A stretch of 64,000 nt of DNA, taken from positions 2,152,388 through 2,216,387 of the forward strand of contig KL647296.1 in NCBI GenBank assembly GCA_000727475.1, read 5' to 3'. The notes beneath the pieces are model-generated. The model did not search any database and had not been told where the DNA came from. It saw nothing but the letters and a program-made list of their open reading frames with translations. This DNA comes from Sarcocystis neurona (Eukaryota; Apicomplexa; Conoidasida; Eucoccidiorida; Sarcocystidae). A program made the position numbers and the translations under genes. Shown one piece after another: positions 12,426 through 24,699 of the stretch. Positions within the stretch are counted from its first letter, which is position 1, and each line of letters opens with the position of its first letter.

Positions 12426-12882
12426 GTGAGGAAGACTGCGGCACACGCAGCGGGCCTGGGTGTCCGTCTTCGTCGACTTTTTGGGAAATAATATATATAC
12501 ATCTGTCTCACCTTATGTACCTCTCTAAATAGGGACCTATTACGCCTGTCCCCATTCATCCTTTTCTTTCTCTCTCTCTCTCTGTTTTTCCCTATATATA
12601 TGTATATGTATGCGTATATATGTTTATGAAGGTACGTATCGATGCATGCCTATATAAGACGATTAGGCGGCATGCATGTCTGCACGCACTTATGCCGTCA
12701 TTCATACATTCATATACATATATATATAGAGAGAGAAGAGAAGGAAGAAAAAGATATATTTCTAAATGATAATGTAAGCCAAAGCCTACATTCCCTCGGA
12801 GAAACAGGAGCAACAGACATTTGCATATATATATATATGCATATGTATATATTTATACATATATATATATATAGGTATGTAC

Positions 12883-12913
<31 letters not shown>

Positions 12914-14468
12914 GAGGGAGAGGCAGAGAAGGAGAGAGATACCCACGTTTTTGTTCGATTTCTGTTAACAATGATGCGAGGGCTATCAGGCTACCTGCCT
13001 ATGGGGCGGGACCCGAGCGATGTGCGCATGTTTCTGACTAGACACATATACATCTACGTTTATATATATGGACGCATAGAGACATACATATACCTTCATA
13101 TATATGTATATGAATGTAGAGGCGCACATCTATAGACACATGTAGCTCTCTCTGCTCATATATTTATATATATAGGTAGGCAGATAGATGGGTAGATACG
13201 TGCAAATATTGATGGGCAGGGAAATACATACATGCAGACACGTGCGCAAGAAGAGGACCCTGCCCAGAGCTGCACACATGTGTGTGTGCATGTACGAAGC
13301 TCGATGGGTCACAGGAAAACAGACACACACACATATGTGCATGCGTACAAATATTGATGAAACGTACACAAACCCACACACACATACATATATGTAAGAA
13401 GAGGACCCTGGGTATATCTATATACGTCTATATGTATTGGCTTGTCTCGCCGTGTGTGTCACTGCGGACAGCCAAGTAGACGATACTAGGAAGATTGCCG
13501 CATGATTGGCTGCAGCTGAGCCTTCGCTTGAGCAGCAGCAGCGACCCGAAGGAGGTCTGCTACCTCTCCGCGCAGTGTCGCCAGCACGTACTCGTGCATG
13601 CACAGATGCATACATATATATTTATATGGGCAGAGGTAGCCACATATTTCTCTCTTTCTCCACCTGTATATATATGTGTATAAGTCCATACAAAGAGAGA
13701 AACTGAGACGGCTGTTGAGCGCTTCGACGGTTGCCCGCGGCGTTCGTTCATGGGAATCGGAGGCCCTTTGCAGCGGTTTTATGTCTCGGCCCCGAGGGGC
13801 AGCGCGTGGGTGGCCGCGCAGCACTTCTGCGGCTTTGCTGCTCTCCTGGGGAGAAGCGAAAAAGAGGGAGATTTCCTGACTCGAAGGGGTGCACGGGTGT
13901 GGCCACTCTCCATGCCGCCCTGTCCTCTCCGTGCACGCGTGCATCTCTCTGATATATACACGTGTACGGGTATACACATATGTATAAATATATATCTACA
14001 TATGTATATGCATGCCATGTGTGGCGCTTTTCTGGGGGAAGGGGAATGGACCCGCTACACGTCTACAAGCAGGTGGTCGGTGCTTCTGCTATCAGGGGGG
14101 GAGAACTCGCAGCAGGTGGACACTCGGGGGAAAGCGAGGGATCAGCCACACGTGTCTGCTGGCGTACAAGCAGCTGCATGGAACATATTCACGTACATAA
14201 ACAGGAGAAGAAACATGTTTCTCTCACACTAAATATATATATGTGCCTATCTAACAGGAAAAAGTACTCGCATATAAATATATATATGTATATGTATATG
14301 AGAGTGTATTAGAAGAAGAAGCTCTGTGTGTGCGTATGTACACATACATACACATGTACACATATACGTATATATATATATATGTAGAATACGTGTACGA
14401 GTATGTGTCTGTCTTGATGTTAATAAAAGAAGAGTGCCTTTTGAAACGTTGGGGTGCAATACATGCAG
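12426..14468 (+). other. Intron with microsatellites and a tandem duplication
   Basis: (TA)n and (TATG)n runs dominate 12480-13140 and 13970-14400. A roughly 145-148 bp duplication lies at about 13200-13410. A unique island at 13490-13950 has open frames without clear splice borders; I found no NSS-like pattern in it, but a missed exon is possible. Confidence 0.45.
13200..13412. repeat. Degenerate direct repeat, about 147-bp period
   Basis: CAAATATTGATG occurs at 13203 and 13348, and AAGAAGAGGACCCTG at 13248 and 13396. Both pairs are offset by 145-148 bases, so this is a diverged tandem duplication within an intron. Confidence 0.7.
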
Positions 14469-16111
14469 TCGGCACTGGCGTACTACACACGCTTTCCCTA
14501 TGAACCGGCCCCGGTCGCGCCTGCAGCAGTTTCGCTGCTGACCGCCAGCAGCAGCCGCAGCCGCCTCGACGCCACGAGCCTGCTGTTGCGCGGCCTTTCT
14601 CTTTTGGGCGAAGGTGGAAGCAGAGAGGAGAACGTCTCTGCGGAGGGGAGGGTGCGGCTTCACAAGAAACGACCCTCTCCCCACGCGCCTGTAGCAGCAG
14701 TTGCAGTAGCAGCATGCAAGAGGGAAGAGACGCAGCAGCAGGGAGAGGGGGGCGCAGCTTGTCGAAACGTATTACCACGAGCCGCAGCAGGAACTGCAGA
14801 GACGTCGGGAGACTCTGAAACATGCGAGCCATCAGCGGCAGCAGCAATCCGGAGAGAAACCGCAGCACGGGGCCCTACAAAAGATGCTGCAGCAATTACG
14901 AGAGCAGCAAATCCGAGAGAAACAGCAGCAGAAGCCGTGAAAAAAGCAGCAGCAGCAGCAACCACGAGAGAACCTGCAGCAGGAGCTTCGAGAGAGGCGG
15001 CAGCAGCAGCAGCAACTCCGAGAGAAGCAGCAGCGGCAGTTTCGAGAGAAACAACAGCAGCATTTACGAGAGAAACGGCAGCAGCAGCTCCGAGAGAGGA
15101 ATCAGCAGTAACACCGAGAGAAGCCCCAGCAGTTTGGAGAGAAGCAGCAGCAGCAAAACTGAAAGGAGAGAGTGTCCATGAAGGTGTCAAGGCCGGGGGC
15201 GATAGAGGACACTTAGCAGCGGAGGCACCCCCTGCAGCAGCAGGAGGGGCGGAGCCATCAGCAGCAGCAACGAAAGCTGCGTCACCAGCAGCAGACTACG
15301 CGCGAACAGCCTCGGAGCTCGAAAAACGCGCAACAGCAACTCTCCCCCAGGCGGCACACGCTGCAACAAGAGAGGCAGCCGACAACAGCAACGGGCTCGT
15401 GAGGAAAACAGCATTAGCAAAGGGAGGAGAAATTGCAGCAGCAAGGCAGCTCTCCGGGACAGCGGCACAAGACGGGGAAGAAGATGAAGACACCCGTTCA
15501 ACCACGCGGCATAGAGGAGCAGCCATTGCTGCTGTGGACAAGAGCAGAAGCAAAGAAGAGACAGCGGATGTCACACAAGCAGGAACATCTACAAATCAGG
15601 CAAAGTTCAGCAGCAGTAGCAGCGGAAGAAGATACGACAGCAGCAGTCCACCCCCCTGCAACAACAGCAGCAGATCGACGTCGAGCTGCAGCAGCAGCAG
15701 TTGTCCGGCGGGTGTAGACTGCAGCAGCACCTGCTGCCTGCGGGCGAAGAGCAGCAGCAGCAACTCCTCCTCGGACTGCAGCAGCACGGGCTCTGCTGCA
15801 GGCGCCCAAGGCACCACCAACAGCCGCAGCACGTCGACTTCTCGGAAAACCATCAGCAGCAGCAAAACTCTTGGAGGAAGTAGCCACTACCACGTCTATA
15901 GCAGCAGCAGCAGCAGTGACACCGTGTGGCCGGCGTCTCACAGCAGCAGCAGCAACCAAACGCTTGAAAGGCATATCCAGAGCAGGCTCAGCAGCGACGA
16001 CGGCAGAGGAGAAGGCAGAGTCAAAGGGGTAGCGCTGGACCCGCTGCTAGCTCCTGCAAGTGTCGAATCAAACAGCTGGCGAAATACCTTTGCGGCGTAT
16101 GACTTGCATGT
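14469..16111 (+). CDS. NSS transporter exon: end of loop 2, long homopolymer insert, start of TM4 (3' border uncertain)
   Basis: The acceptor ACATGCAG ends at 14468, and the exon starts in phase 0, as the previous exon requires. The first residues, SALAYYTRFPYEPAP, fit the end of NSS extracellular loop 2, where family members have an S(P)xxEYY/F pattern before TM4. About 450 residues of Ala/Thr/Arg/Glu-rich and then Ser-rich CAG-coded sequence follow. The frame stays open to 16460 and reads AAYDLHVAAALAGSC and IAALYFYRTGG near 16100-16170, a plausible TM4. The TM5 motif lies one frame over in the next exon, so either a very short intron (about 16112-16164) or a sequencing frameshift separates them. 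The 3' border is a guess. Confidence 0.5.
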
Positions 16112-16164
16112 GGCGGCAGCGCTTGCTGGCTCTTGCATCGCAGCTCTCTACTTCTACCGCACAG

Positions 16165-16318
16165 GCGGCTCAAGCGTGTCCGTGGGTTCGTCTATTGACC
16201 GGCATCGATGCCCAAGGAAAAATAGTGTTCCTCGTCTTCTGCTTCTCTTTGAAATCTACAACGATGCTGATACGCCTCTGCGAGCGCTTAGCGAAAGGGG
16301 CACATATATACGCAACGC
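16165..16318 (+). CDS. NSS transporter exon: TM4-TM5 junction
   Basis: After a strong pyrimidine tract and acceptor (TACCGCACAG, ending 16164) the frame reads CPWVRLLTGIDAQGKIVF and then SLKSTTMLIRL..KGA. NSS proteins carry W.....(K/R)G...GK(V/I)V(Y/F) followed by ..L.IRG....GA across TM4-TM5, so this is a strong local match. The likely donor is GTGTGT at 16319, leaving one base, which fits the exon at 18576. GTGTGT is not an ideal donor, so the 3' end may shift by a few bases. Confidence 0.6.
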
Positions 16319-18575
16319 GTGTGTCATACGTATAGAGAGCTCAAACACAAGGTCACACGCATCAACAAATGGCAGTATATATCTGCATGCAGAATGTTAC
16401 ACAGAAGTGTATTCATGCATGTATTCATATGTGTGTGTAGGTATAGATGTGTATGGGTAGAAATATTCATGTGTGTATGTCGATATACATCTGCAAGTGG
16501 AGGTGTATATATATATATATATACCTCCATGTGCGTACGTAGATGTATACGTACTGCACATAAATGTACACATATATATATGTGTAGATAGCAATGTATG
16601 TGGGGATATATAGACACGCAGACCAGCAGCTGAAGACTAGAAAAAGATGTGAGAATTAGCGTCTAGCTCTCTGTTGGTATATGTGCATGTGTACGTATCT
16701 ACATAGCGCGGGGAACAGCAGGAAAGCACAGGACTCCGAAGACCCCTATAGGAGGGTGTCGCTTCCTGTCTTTCTGCGTCTCCTTTCTTCCTGTCTCGCC
16801 GTCTCTTTACCGGCCCCGAGCTGCAGGCTGCGCATGCAGTCCAGCGGAGCCACAAGCAGCGCGGCTTCTTCAAGAGAGAGCCCCACGCAGAAAAATCCAC
16901 ACTTATACGAACCTACGCAGACCCACGTGTGTGCAGGCATCGAGTTACGGGACGACCTACACATACATACACCAGGCCACTTTCAACAGCAAGGTCTTCC
17001 ACAGACAGCGGCAGGTTGCCGCCCCACTCCAGCGTTTTGCCAGTCTCGTCTCTACAGACACACTCGCGCATGCACATATACTTCCGCAGAAGAGGCACAT
17101 CTATGTGTACACCCTCCACGTGCACAACCGCATGCTCACACACACGTAGGTGAGACTCATGTATCCACATATGTGTCTATAAATATGTACGCAAAGGCCT
17201 CTACACGTCCAGCTTGGTAGACGTGGGCACACATATACACATAATGTATATTTCTGGCCCTCTCTTTCTCCTTCATGCCCTTTCACGCGCCCCGCAGTAT
17301 CCTCCTAGTATCCGCGGTGCTGAGGAAGGGACTGCAGAGAGGAGACGAGTAGTTTCTCTTGCGTCCCAAGAACTCTCCTGTCTCCACGGGAATACATACC
17401 AGAGGAAACCGGCAGCAGTCTGCGTTTGGCGGACATTCAAACATATGCCGCTGTTCTATATATTCAGAAATCTACGCGCCACTTGTTCTTCCACAGCAGT
17501 TACTCCTGTCCGCTTTCTTATATGCGCCCAATGTCAAGGCTAGATACTATCTCCTCTATGATCCCTGGACTTGCTTTGCTGCTGTCACAGTAAAGGACAA
17601 CGTGGTGCCACTGCTTCGCCGTCAACTACCTTGTTTCGACTGCTGTGAATAGCTTTGTAGCTCCAATACATTGAGGAGAGGAGCCGAATGGCATTTTCTA
17701 GTATTAAAGAAGTGCTTAGTAGTAAAACAGGTGATTTGTATGTGTCTATATCATTCCTAGTTATTGTAGCCCTATATGCGGAAATCAGAGAGTTAAGTCC
17801 TGCAGTGTATCTGAAGGCGACCCCTGCCTAGGAAACGTCTCTATCTGGTGCCGACCTACAGATGTGTCGCACAGACGTCCACGGAGACGGAAAAAGAGAA
17901 GGCTGAGATATTTACGTCGCCGTCTCTGGGACTCTTTTTCTCTCTGTCTGTATCTCCGTCTCGTCTGTTGCACCGTCGGCGCTGGTGCGGCTGCGTGCTG
18001 TGCAGGCGGATGTTTGGTGCTGCCGCTGTTGCTGCCGTTCCTGTTTCTATTGCTGTCTCTATCGTTCTTCCTGCTGGTGCTGCGCTTGCTGCTCCTGTGC
18101 TGCTGTCTCCGTGCTGCTGCTGCTCCTGTTGCTGCCCGGCTACGGTGCGTTCAGGGGCGACGACTGCTACTGTTGCGGCTGCCGTGCAACTGCTGCTATT
18201 CCTGCTGTTACTGATATCGCTGTTCCTGTCGGACTGTTACTGATACCGCTGTTCCGGTGCTGCTGCTGCGCCTGCTGACGTTCCGGTGCTGCTGCTGCGC
18301 CTGCTGCTGTTCCGGTGGGCCTGTTGCTGATACCGCTTCTGCTCCTCCTCCTTCTGCTCCTCCTGCATCTGCTCCCTCTGCTTCTGCTCCTCCTGCTTCT
18401 GCTCCTCCTGCGTCTGCTCCTCCTGCGTCTGCTCCTCCTGCTTCTCCTCCACCTGCTTCAGCTCCTCCTGCTGCTGTTACGGTGCTGCTGCTGCTCCCTG
18501 CTTCTGCTCCTTCTGCTTCTGCCGTTACTGGGCTGCTGTCGGTATGACGCTGTTCTGCTGCTCTGGTGTCTGCAG
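16319..18575 (+). other. Intron with CTG-rich 3' half
   Basis: The first part holds microsatellites and short unique islands. A possible small exon reads ARYYLLYDPWTCFAAV (17539-17589, followed by GTAAAG), which resembles the NSS loop before TM6, but its phase does not fit the neighbours chosen here. From 17990 to 18540 the sequence is CTG/CCTG/TCTG-rich, and it ends at the acceptor GTGTCTGCAG (18575). Confidence 0.4.
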
Positions 18576-19926
18576 TCTGCGCTGGAGTGCTAAGCGCCTG
18601 GGCGCTGCTCCTCGGGGGCCTCGTCTTCGTAGGAGAGCGTTCCGCGTTGAGCCTCTGCAGCCGACATTTCTCTTCTGCTCAACAGCAGCACGCGCAGCCA
18701 TTTCTTCCCAGTTGGCTGCCTCACCAGAAGACGAGCAGCCCCCGCAGCCGAAAATCAAGCGCCAGTCACAGCAGCAGCAGCAGCGCCGGCGGCAGCAGCA
18801 GCCGCACGAGCAGCCCTAGCCGCAGCAGCAGCAGCAGCAACAGGACGCGAGGCAACAGCAACATTAGCAGCAGCAGCAGTAACTCCTCTGATAGTGGCAA
18901 CAGCAATAGCAGCACGAAAAGCAGCAGAGCACTCCACAAGGTCAGGAGAAGCAGGGGGGAGCCGAGCAGCAGACGTATCTCCAGCGCCAGCAGCAGCAGT
19001 AATAGTACTCAGCTGGGTAGTAGCTGGGTCGAGAGGAACAACAGCTGTTCTCTTTCAGGTTGTCGGAGCAGCGGTGTTGAAAAAGAAACCAGCCACTCCT
19101 CAGGGAGACGCACCAGCTTGGCTGACGACAGCAGCAAAGCCAGCAGCAGCAGCAAAGCCAGCAGCCGCAGTGACACATGTTTCGGAGAAACACGCCCAAG
19201 AGACACCTTTGAAACCATCAGCGGCGTTCTTCCCAGTGGCGCTGGCAGGCAGAGCAGCAGGAATACGAGCGGGAGCCTTGACGCCGTCGGCAGCAGACGC
19301 AGCAGTAGCTCACATAGCAGCAGGAGAAGCAGCAGCAACGGCAACAGCCGCTTCACTAGCCATGCCAGTGCGAGCAGCCGGGCTTTCCCCCATGGGGTCC
19401 ACGGCAGCGGCAGCAGCAGCAACCGCCTCAGCAGAGAGAAAAAGTTACACACAGACAGTGACAGTTTCAGGCGCAGCGCAGGTACGAACGACAGCAGCGC
19501 TGCGTCAACCAGCAGCAGTAGCAGCGGCGGCGCAGAGGGCAGCAGCAGCAGCGTGAAGCCTGCGAACAGCAGCGGCAGCAGCAGTAACGGCGCGACCAGC
19601 AACAGCAGAAGCAATGGCGAAAGCAGCAACAGCAGCAGCAATGGCGAGAGGAGCAACAGCAGCAGCAACGGCGCGTGCAACAACAGGAGCAGCAACGGCA
19701 GCAGGGACGCCGTGAGCAACAACGGCCGCAGCCTTGTGGCGAGTAGCAAAAGCAGCAACAACGGCGCGGAGAGCAAGAACAACAGCAATAGCGCGAGCAG
19801 CAACAGTAGCAGCAACAATGGCAAAGGCGCGACATCTGCATCTTTGGTTGCTGCTGCTGTTTTGGCGGCAGTTCAGGACCTTCGCCTTGGCCTCGGCATC
19901 TTCGCAGCTTTAGGCGGGCATTCCAG
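18576..19926 (+). CDS. NSS transporter exon: hydrophobic start, Ser/Asn-rich insert, TM6
   Basis: The exon opens with a hydrophobic stretch (LSAWALLLGGLVFVGERS), followed by about 390 residues dominated by AGC-coded Ser with Asn/Gly/Arg, including a repeated SNSSSNGE-type unit. It ends with AAVLAAVQDLRLGLGIF and ALGGHSR. The NSS TM6 signature is A..Q..FSLG.G.G....ASYN, so Q-x4-LGLG-x6-GHS fits well. The donor is CCAG|GTAACT (19926/19927), which carries two codon bases. The insert lies in the extracellular loop before TM6 by family topology. Confidence 0.6.
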
Positions 19927-20062
19927 GTAACTGCTGCTTTTTTATTTTTCTGTCACTTGTGTCTACTATTTTCCTTCCTGATGACGTTACACGTGTGCGC
20001 CGACATTGCACATGGATCCATCCTTGGGATTTTCTTCTGCTTGCACATGCAGGCGTCCTGAG

Positions 20063-20142
20063 GAGAAGGCACTGCGCAGCAATGCTCCGCGTCTCAATCA
20101 GCTGCTCGGAAAGTTCTACGTTCGCGTCACTGTTTATTTCCT
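20063..20142 (+). CDS. NSS transporter exon: TM7 (short; 3' border uncertain)
   Basis: Using the acceptor GTCCTGAG (ending 20062), the joined frame reads HSRRRHCAAMLRVSI and then SCSESSTFASLFIS. NSS proteins have SYN...NNC..DA..VS..NC.TS..AGF at the TM6-TM7 boundary, and the order of C, S, C and T/S residues matches. A better consensus acceptor (CATGCAG, 20052) would instead give a frame that stops at about 20160. The donor is not certain: CCT|GTGCAT is one option. Confidence 0.45.
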
Positions 20143-20229
20143 GTGCATACATCTACAAACTTAATTATAAAACAATAGAGTGGATCCTTCGTACCTTCAC
20201 ATGTGTACACCGAAAGGATAGCAACCTGA

Positions 20230-21680
20230 ATATAGATATATATATATATATATATGCGAACGTCTTCATAAGGAGAAAGATCTATTCGTCTATATATATC
20301 TGTTCACAACTATTCGTGTATATCTCTATAGTGTGAGTGTGTCTATACCTGTCTCTATCTATATCTGTTTCCACCTATTTCCACGTATATCTATATCCAG
20401 CGGCATGCGTCCACCTGTGTGTACCTATCTACATGTCTGTCTGTCCCTATATATATCTACCAGTCTATCTATCTATCTGTCTATACCTGTCCCTCTATAT
20501 TTATCTATATCTATGAATTTATCTGTCTGTCTAATCTCTTATCTAGCTCCTTCTATCTATCTATATCCGCCTTCACGTGGCCCTCTATATCCACACGCGT
20601 GTGTGTCTCTCTATATTCTGCCTACCGTTTTTTATGTATTAGTCTCTCTGTCCATCTATCTATCTATATATTCATTTCTATCTATCTGTCTATGTATCTA
20701 TATACCTCTTCCTATTTATTTATATCCCCAGGCCTACATATATGTACGTTAAACTCTATCGACCGCCTTCTCTCTATTTGTCTCTCTACATATGTCTACG
20801 TACAACCATCTATCTATATCTATGTATGTATCTGTGTCTATGTTTCTATCTAACTACTATTATCTATCTATCTATCCATCTATCTATCTATCCATCTATA
20901 TATATATATATCTACACCTGTATCTACGTAACTGTCTACATATATTTATCCATACCTACATCTCTGTCTTAACCTATGCTTATCTCCCTATACCTATCTC
21001 TGTATATCTGTATATGTACCTGTCTGTATTTCCATATACTCATTCTTATCTATCTATCTATTTGTTAGTCTACCTATTAGTCTATCTATCTATCTATTAA
21101 CCTATCTATTAATCTCTGTATATGTACATCTGTCTATTTATATCTTTATACGTACATTTATATCCATATCAATTCATCTCTATGTGTGTCTATATCTACT
21201 TACTTGGGTACTTGCTGTGTTATAACTGCCTCCTATCTTCTTGACTACCTGTCCACCGCTATCTGTCTAGCGTCACTAATGAATTACCTGCTTATGTATG
21301 TTCATCTATATGTATTTCCCTATATATATATATATATGTATGTATCTCTATGTATCTATCTGCATCTGTATACATACCTCCCCTTATGTACCTGTATCTG
21401 TATTCATCTATGGATTTGTCTGTCGCCTCCTGTCTCCATGTACAGCTTGCGTCCGACTTATATTTCTTGCTATATATCTGTATATCTGTCTACCTATTTA
21501 TCTATCTACGTAAATATATATTATCTTCCCATAACAACGTGTCTCTCTCCCTGCATCTACTTCTATTTATCAAAGCCGATTCATTTATCTACACTTTCCC
21601 ACACCTACGTATATATGTTTACCTGCATATATATATCTATTGATCTCTACAAATATAGGCACATATATATATGTATACGT
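20230..21680. repeat. TCTA/TATC-rich degenerate satellite
   Basis: About 1.4 kb consists almost entirely of TCTA, TATC, TGTC and TATA words on the + strand, with no sizeable unique segment. It gives long frames of Ile/Tyr/Leu/Ser in all three + frames, which are artefacts. It lies inside the putative transporter gene. Confidence 0.9.
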
Positions 21681-22581
21681 CGATGTTTCGTATAGCTAGA
21701 CAAGCTCCTCTTACGCATACATATATATATGCACGTAACACAACTACATGCGCATACATGTATTTATATACACATACACACATATACAAACAACTCTCTA
21801 TATATATGCGTATAAGATGTTTGTTTGATTATATGTATTGCTGCAAGTGTATCGGTGTGTGTGTGTGTGTGTGGAGTCTGGTGGCTGCTAAGTAGACGCA
21901 GAAAGTAACCAACAACAGCAACACCCAGGAAGGGAACTCCCGTTGCTGCACACAGCCTTTTCTTTCTGCATTACTACTCAAGATTATATACACATAAAAT
22001 ATATATATGATATGTGAATATGGAACGGATGCATCTGGGTGCGGCTGGCTGCTGCTGCTGCTGTTCTCCGTGTTGCTGCTGTGTACGTCAGAACTTACTA
22101 TTGCTGGCAACAAGTCCTTCACTTTTGTGTCACTTTTTAACATGGTGTGACTTTAACTGCTTGCCCTTCCTTCTCGATTCCACGTCTTTTCGTCTTTCGT
22201 CCCTTTCTTGATTTGATCTCCCCCCTTCTCTTCTCTTCTTCTCCCCTTCACCGTCTTCTTCTTCTTCTTGGCATGCGTTGGGACTCCTCCTCTTCTCCTT
22301 CTCCTCTCTTTCTGAATCTTTGCTTCGTTTTTCCTCTTCAAATCTGCTTTGCCTGTCCTTCTGTTCTTCTCCTTTATTTCCTGTTCTTCTCACTTGCCCC
22401 ACATTCTCTTCAATTGCTTCGCTGTCCTCCTCTGCCGCGGCTTCGACCTTTCCTTCCCCTGCCGCTTTCTGCGAAACGGCTGCCCAGGCAGCGCTGCTGC
22501 TCCCTGTGTTGCACCAGCTGCTGCTGGTGCATCTGTGCCGCTGCTGCCGTTGCTACATCTGCGTTGTTGGTGCTGCTGCCG

Positions 22582-22756
22582 CATCTGTGCTGCCGTAGCT
22601 GTGCTGCTGTTGCTGCATCAGTGTCGCTGCTGCTGCGTTTGTTGCTGCTGCTGCCGCATCTGTGCTGCCGTAGCTGTGCTGCTGTTGCTGCATCAGTGTC
22701 GCTGCTGCTGCGTTTGTTGCTGCTGCTGCCGCATCTGTGCTGCTGCTGCGTCTGTG
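22582..22756. repeat. 75-bp tandem repeat in CTG-rich DNA
   Basis: Units start with CATCTGTGCTGC at 22582, 22657 and 22732. The first two copies appear identical and the third is truncated or diverged. The period is divisible by three, so frames through it stay open. Confidence 0.9.
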
Positions 22757-22769
22757 CTGCTGCTGCTGC

Positions 22770-22860
22770 TTGGGAAGGATCGGGCAGAACGTGATGGTCG
22801 AGGCGGTGGCGGTGCTGGTCACTGCAGCTCTTTTCGCTGTTGCTACTTTCTTCTGCACGG
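22770..22860 (+). CDS. NSS transporter exon: end of TM8, intracellular loop, TM9 (5' border uncertain)
   Basis: The frame reads LGRIGQNVMVEAVAVLVTA then ALFAVATFFCTG. In NSS proteins TM8 ends LG(L)DSQF..VE.VVT.L and is followed by TM9, and the spacing L-G-x3-Q-x3-V-E-A-V is reproduced exactly. The donor GTAAAG at 22861 leaves one codon base. The 5' border is not determined because the upstream DNA is CTG repeat and stays open from 22599. The following exon at 26193 does not fit this phase directly, so at least one exon is missing, possibly in the assembly gap. Confidence 0.55.
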
Positions 22861-23714
22861 GTAAAGCGATCAGCTGCTATTGCCACAGCAAACAAGAAAC
22901 GAAAACAGCAGCTTCGCTTTAGTGTCTATTTTCATGGAAGTAGGCGCTGCTTCCGCGTAACTCGACGGGGCACAGCAACGGAAGGAAGGCGGGACATCCT
23001 CTGCTGGCGGTGGAGTATTCCTCCCACGAAGCAGTATACCTAATATATATATGTATATATATACATGTATGTGGTTATGTATATATGTTCGCATATGCAA
23101 TATTTATATTTCTTTCTTCTCTGCATTGCCTTTTCTTTTCAAGCGAAAGGGAAGAACAAACCTGGCCCTATCTTGTACACATGTCATAAGCGACCTGCAT
23201 GCAAATATATGTAGGCGGGTGTACGTTGAGAGAGACAGTCGCGTAGTTTGTTTACCAGGAAGTATTCTCTACCTATTTATGCACGTTTGTACAATTGCAT
23301 ACCCATATATACATATATATATATATATATATACATTGTTTTTTTGTGTAATCATCGACCTCTACGAATTGGCTCAGTAGGAGCAACAGGAACAGCAGCA
23401 GCATGCAGAAGTTTGTATTGAAGAAATAGTGTTCTACAGACACAGAGGACGGTTACGATAGATAGTCTTCTGTCCCCCGGTTCTCTGGCGCACAGTAGCG
23501 ACAGATATATTTTGGAAGACCCTCCGTAGTGAAAAGACGCGGTATCAGCTTCTGTCAAGCGAGCAACAAGCTGAAGCAGCAGCGGCAGCACGGGCAGCAG
23601 GACCAGCAGCATCTGGTTTCTGTTGATCTTCCCCTCACACAGAAACAATCGAAAGTAAAGAGAAACGCACGCATGCAATCCCCTCAGAAACAGTAACAAC
23701 AGCAGCAACAGCAG

Positions 23715-24699
23715 NNNNNNNNNNNNNNNNNNNNNNNNNNNNNNNNNNNNNNNNNNNNNNNNNNNNNNNNNNNNNNNNNNNNNNNNNNNNNNNNNNNNNN
23801 NNNNNNNNNNNNNNNNNNNNNNNNNNNNNNNNNNNNNNNNNNNNNNNNNNNNNNNNNNNNNNNNNNNNNNNNNNNNNNNNNNNNNNNNNNNNNNNNNNNN
23901 NNNNNNNNNNNNNNNNNNNNNNNNNNNNNNNNNNNNNNNNNNNNNNNNNNNNNNNNNNNNNNNNNNNNNNNNNNNNNNNNNNNNNNNNNNNNNNNNNNNN
24001 NNNNNNNNNNNNNNNNNNNNNNNNNNNNNNNNNNNNNNNNNNNNNNNNNNNNNNNNNNNNNNNNNNNNNNNNNNNNNNNNNNNNNNNNNNNNNNNNNNNN
24101 NNNNNNNNNNNNNNNNNNNNNNNNNNNNNNNNNNNNNNNNNNNNNNNNNNNNNNNNNNNNNNNNNNNNNNNNNNNNNNNNNNNNNNNNNNNNNNNNNNNN
24201 NNNNNNNNNNNNNNNNNNNNNNNNNNNNNNNNNNNNNNNNNNNNNNNNNNNNNNNNNNNNNNNNNNNNNNNNNNNNNNNNNNNNNNNNNNNNNNNNNNNN
24301 NNNNNNNNNNNNNNNNNNNNNNNNNNNNNNNNNNNNNNNNNNNNNNNNNNNNNNNNNNNNNNNNNNNNNNNNNNNNNNNNNNNNNNNNNNNNNNNNNNNN
24401 NNNNNNNNNNNNNNNNNNNNNNNNNNNNNNNNNNNNNNNNNNNNNNNNNNNNNNNNNNNNNNNNNNNNNNNNNNNNNNNNNNNNNNNNNNNNNNNNNNNN
24501 NNNNNNNNNNNNNNNNNNNNNNNNNNNNNNNNNNNNNNNNNNNNNNNNNNNNNNNNNNNNNNNNNNNNNNNNNNNNNNNNNNNNNNNNNNNNNNNNNNNN
24601 NNNNNNNNNNNNNNNNNNNNNNNNNNNNNNNNNNNNNNNNNNNNNNNNNNNNNNNNNNNNNNNNNNNNNNNNNNNNNNNNNNNNNNNNNNNNNNNNNNN
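23715..24699. other. Assembly gap (985 N)
   Basis: A run of N is flanked on both sides by CAG/CAA repeats (AACAGCAG on the left, CAGCAGCAGCGACAAC on the right), so the gap is almost certainly an unresolved triplet repeat. Frames drawn across it on the - strand are meaningless. Confidence 0.98.

Larger units (their letters stand above)
20143..22769 (+). other. Intron with a TCTA satellite, pyrimidine tract and CTG tandem repeats
   Basis: It contains the TCTA-rich satellite (20230-21680), (TA)n and (CA)n runs to about 22000, a T/C-rich tract (22190-22460) and CTG-rich DNA (22480-22760) with a 75-bp tandem repeat. Open frames in it are low-complexity Leu/Cys/Tyr/Ile strings. A TM8-like hydrophobic exon could lie near 22450-22560, but I cannot fix its borders. 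Confidence 0.45.

Noticed and set aside
17539..17589. Small exon ARYYLLYDPWTCFAAV followed by GTAAAG, similar to the NSS pre-TM6 loop
   Set aside because: Its phase is incompatible with the flanking exons chosen; kept only as a note in the intron entry.
19009..19824. 271-codon Leu-rich - frame that looks like a membrane protein
   Set aside because: It is the reverse complement of AGC-coded Ser repeats in the TM6 exon.
20333..21695. Several + frames of 100-170 codons rich in Tyr/Ile/Leu/Ser
   Set aside because: All three frames are open because TCTA repeats lack stops; not coding.
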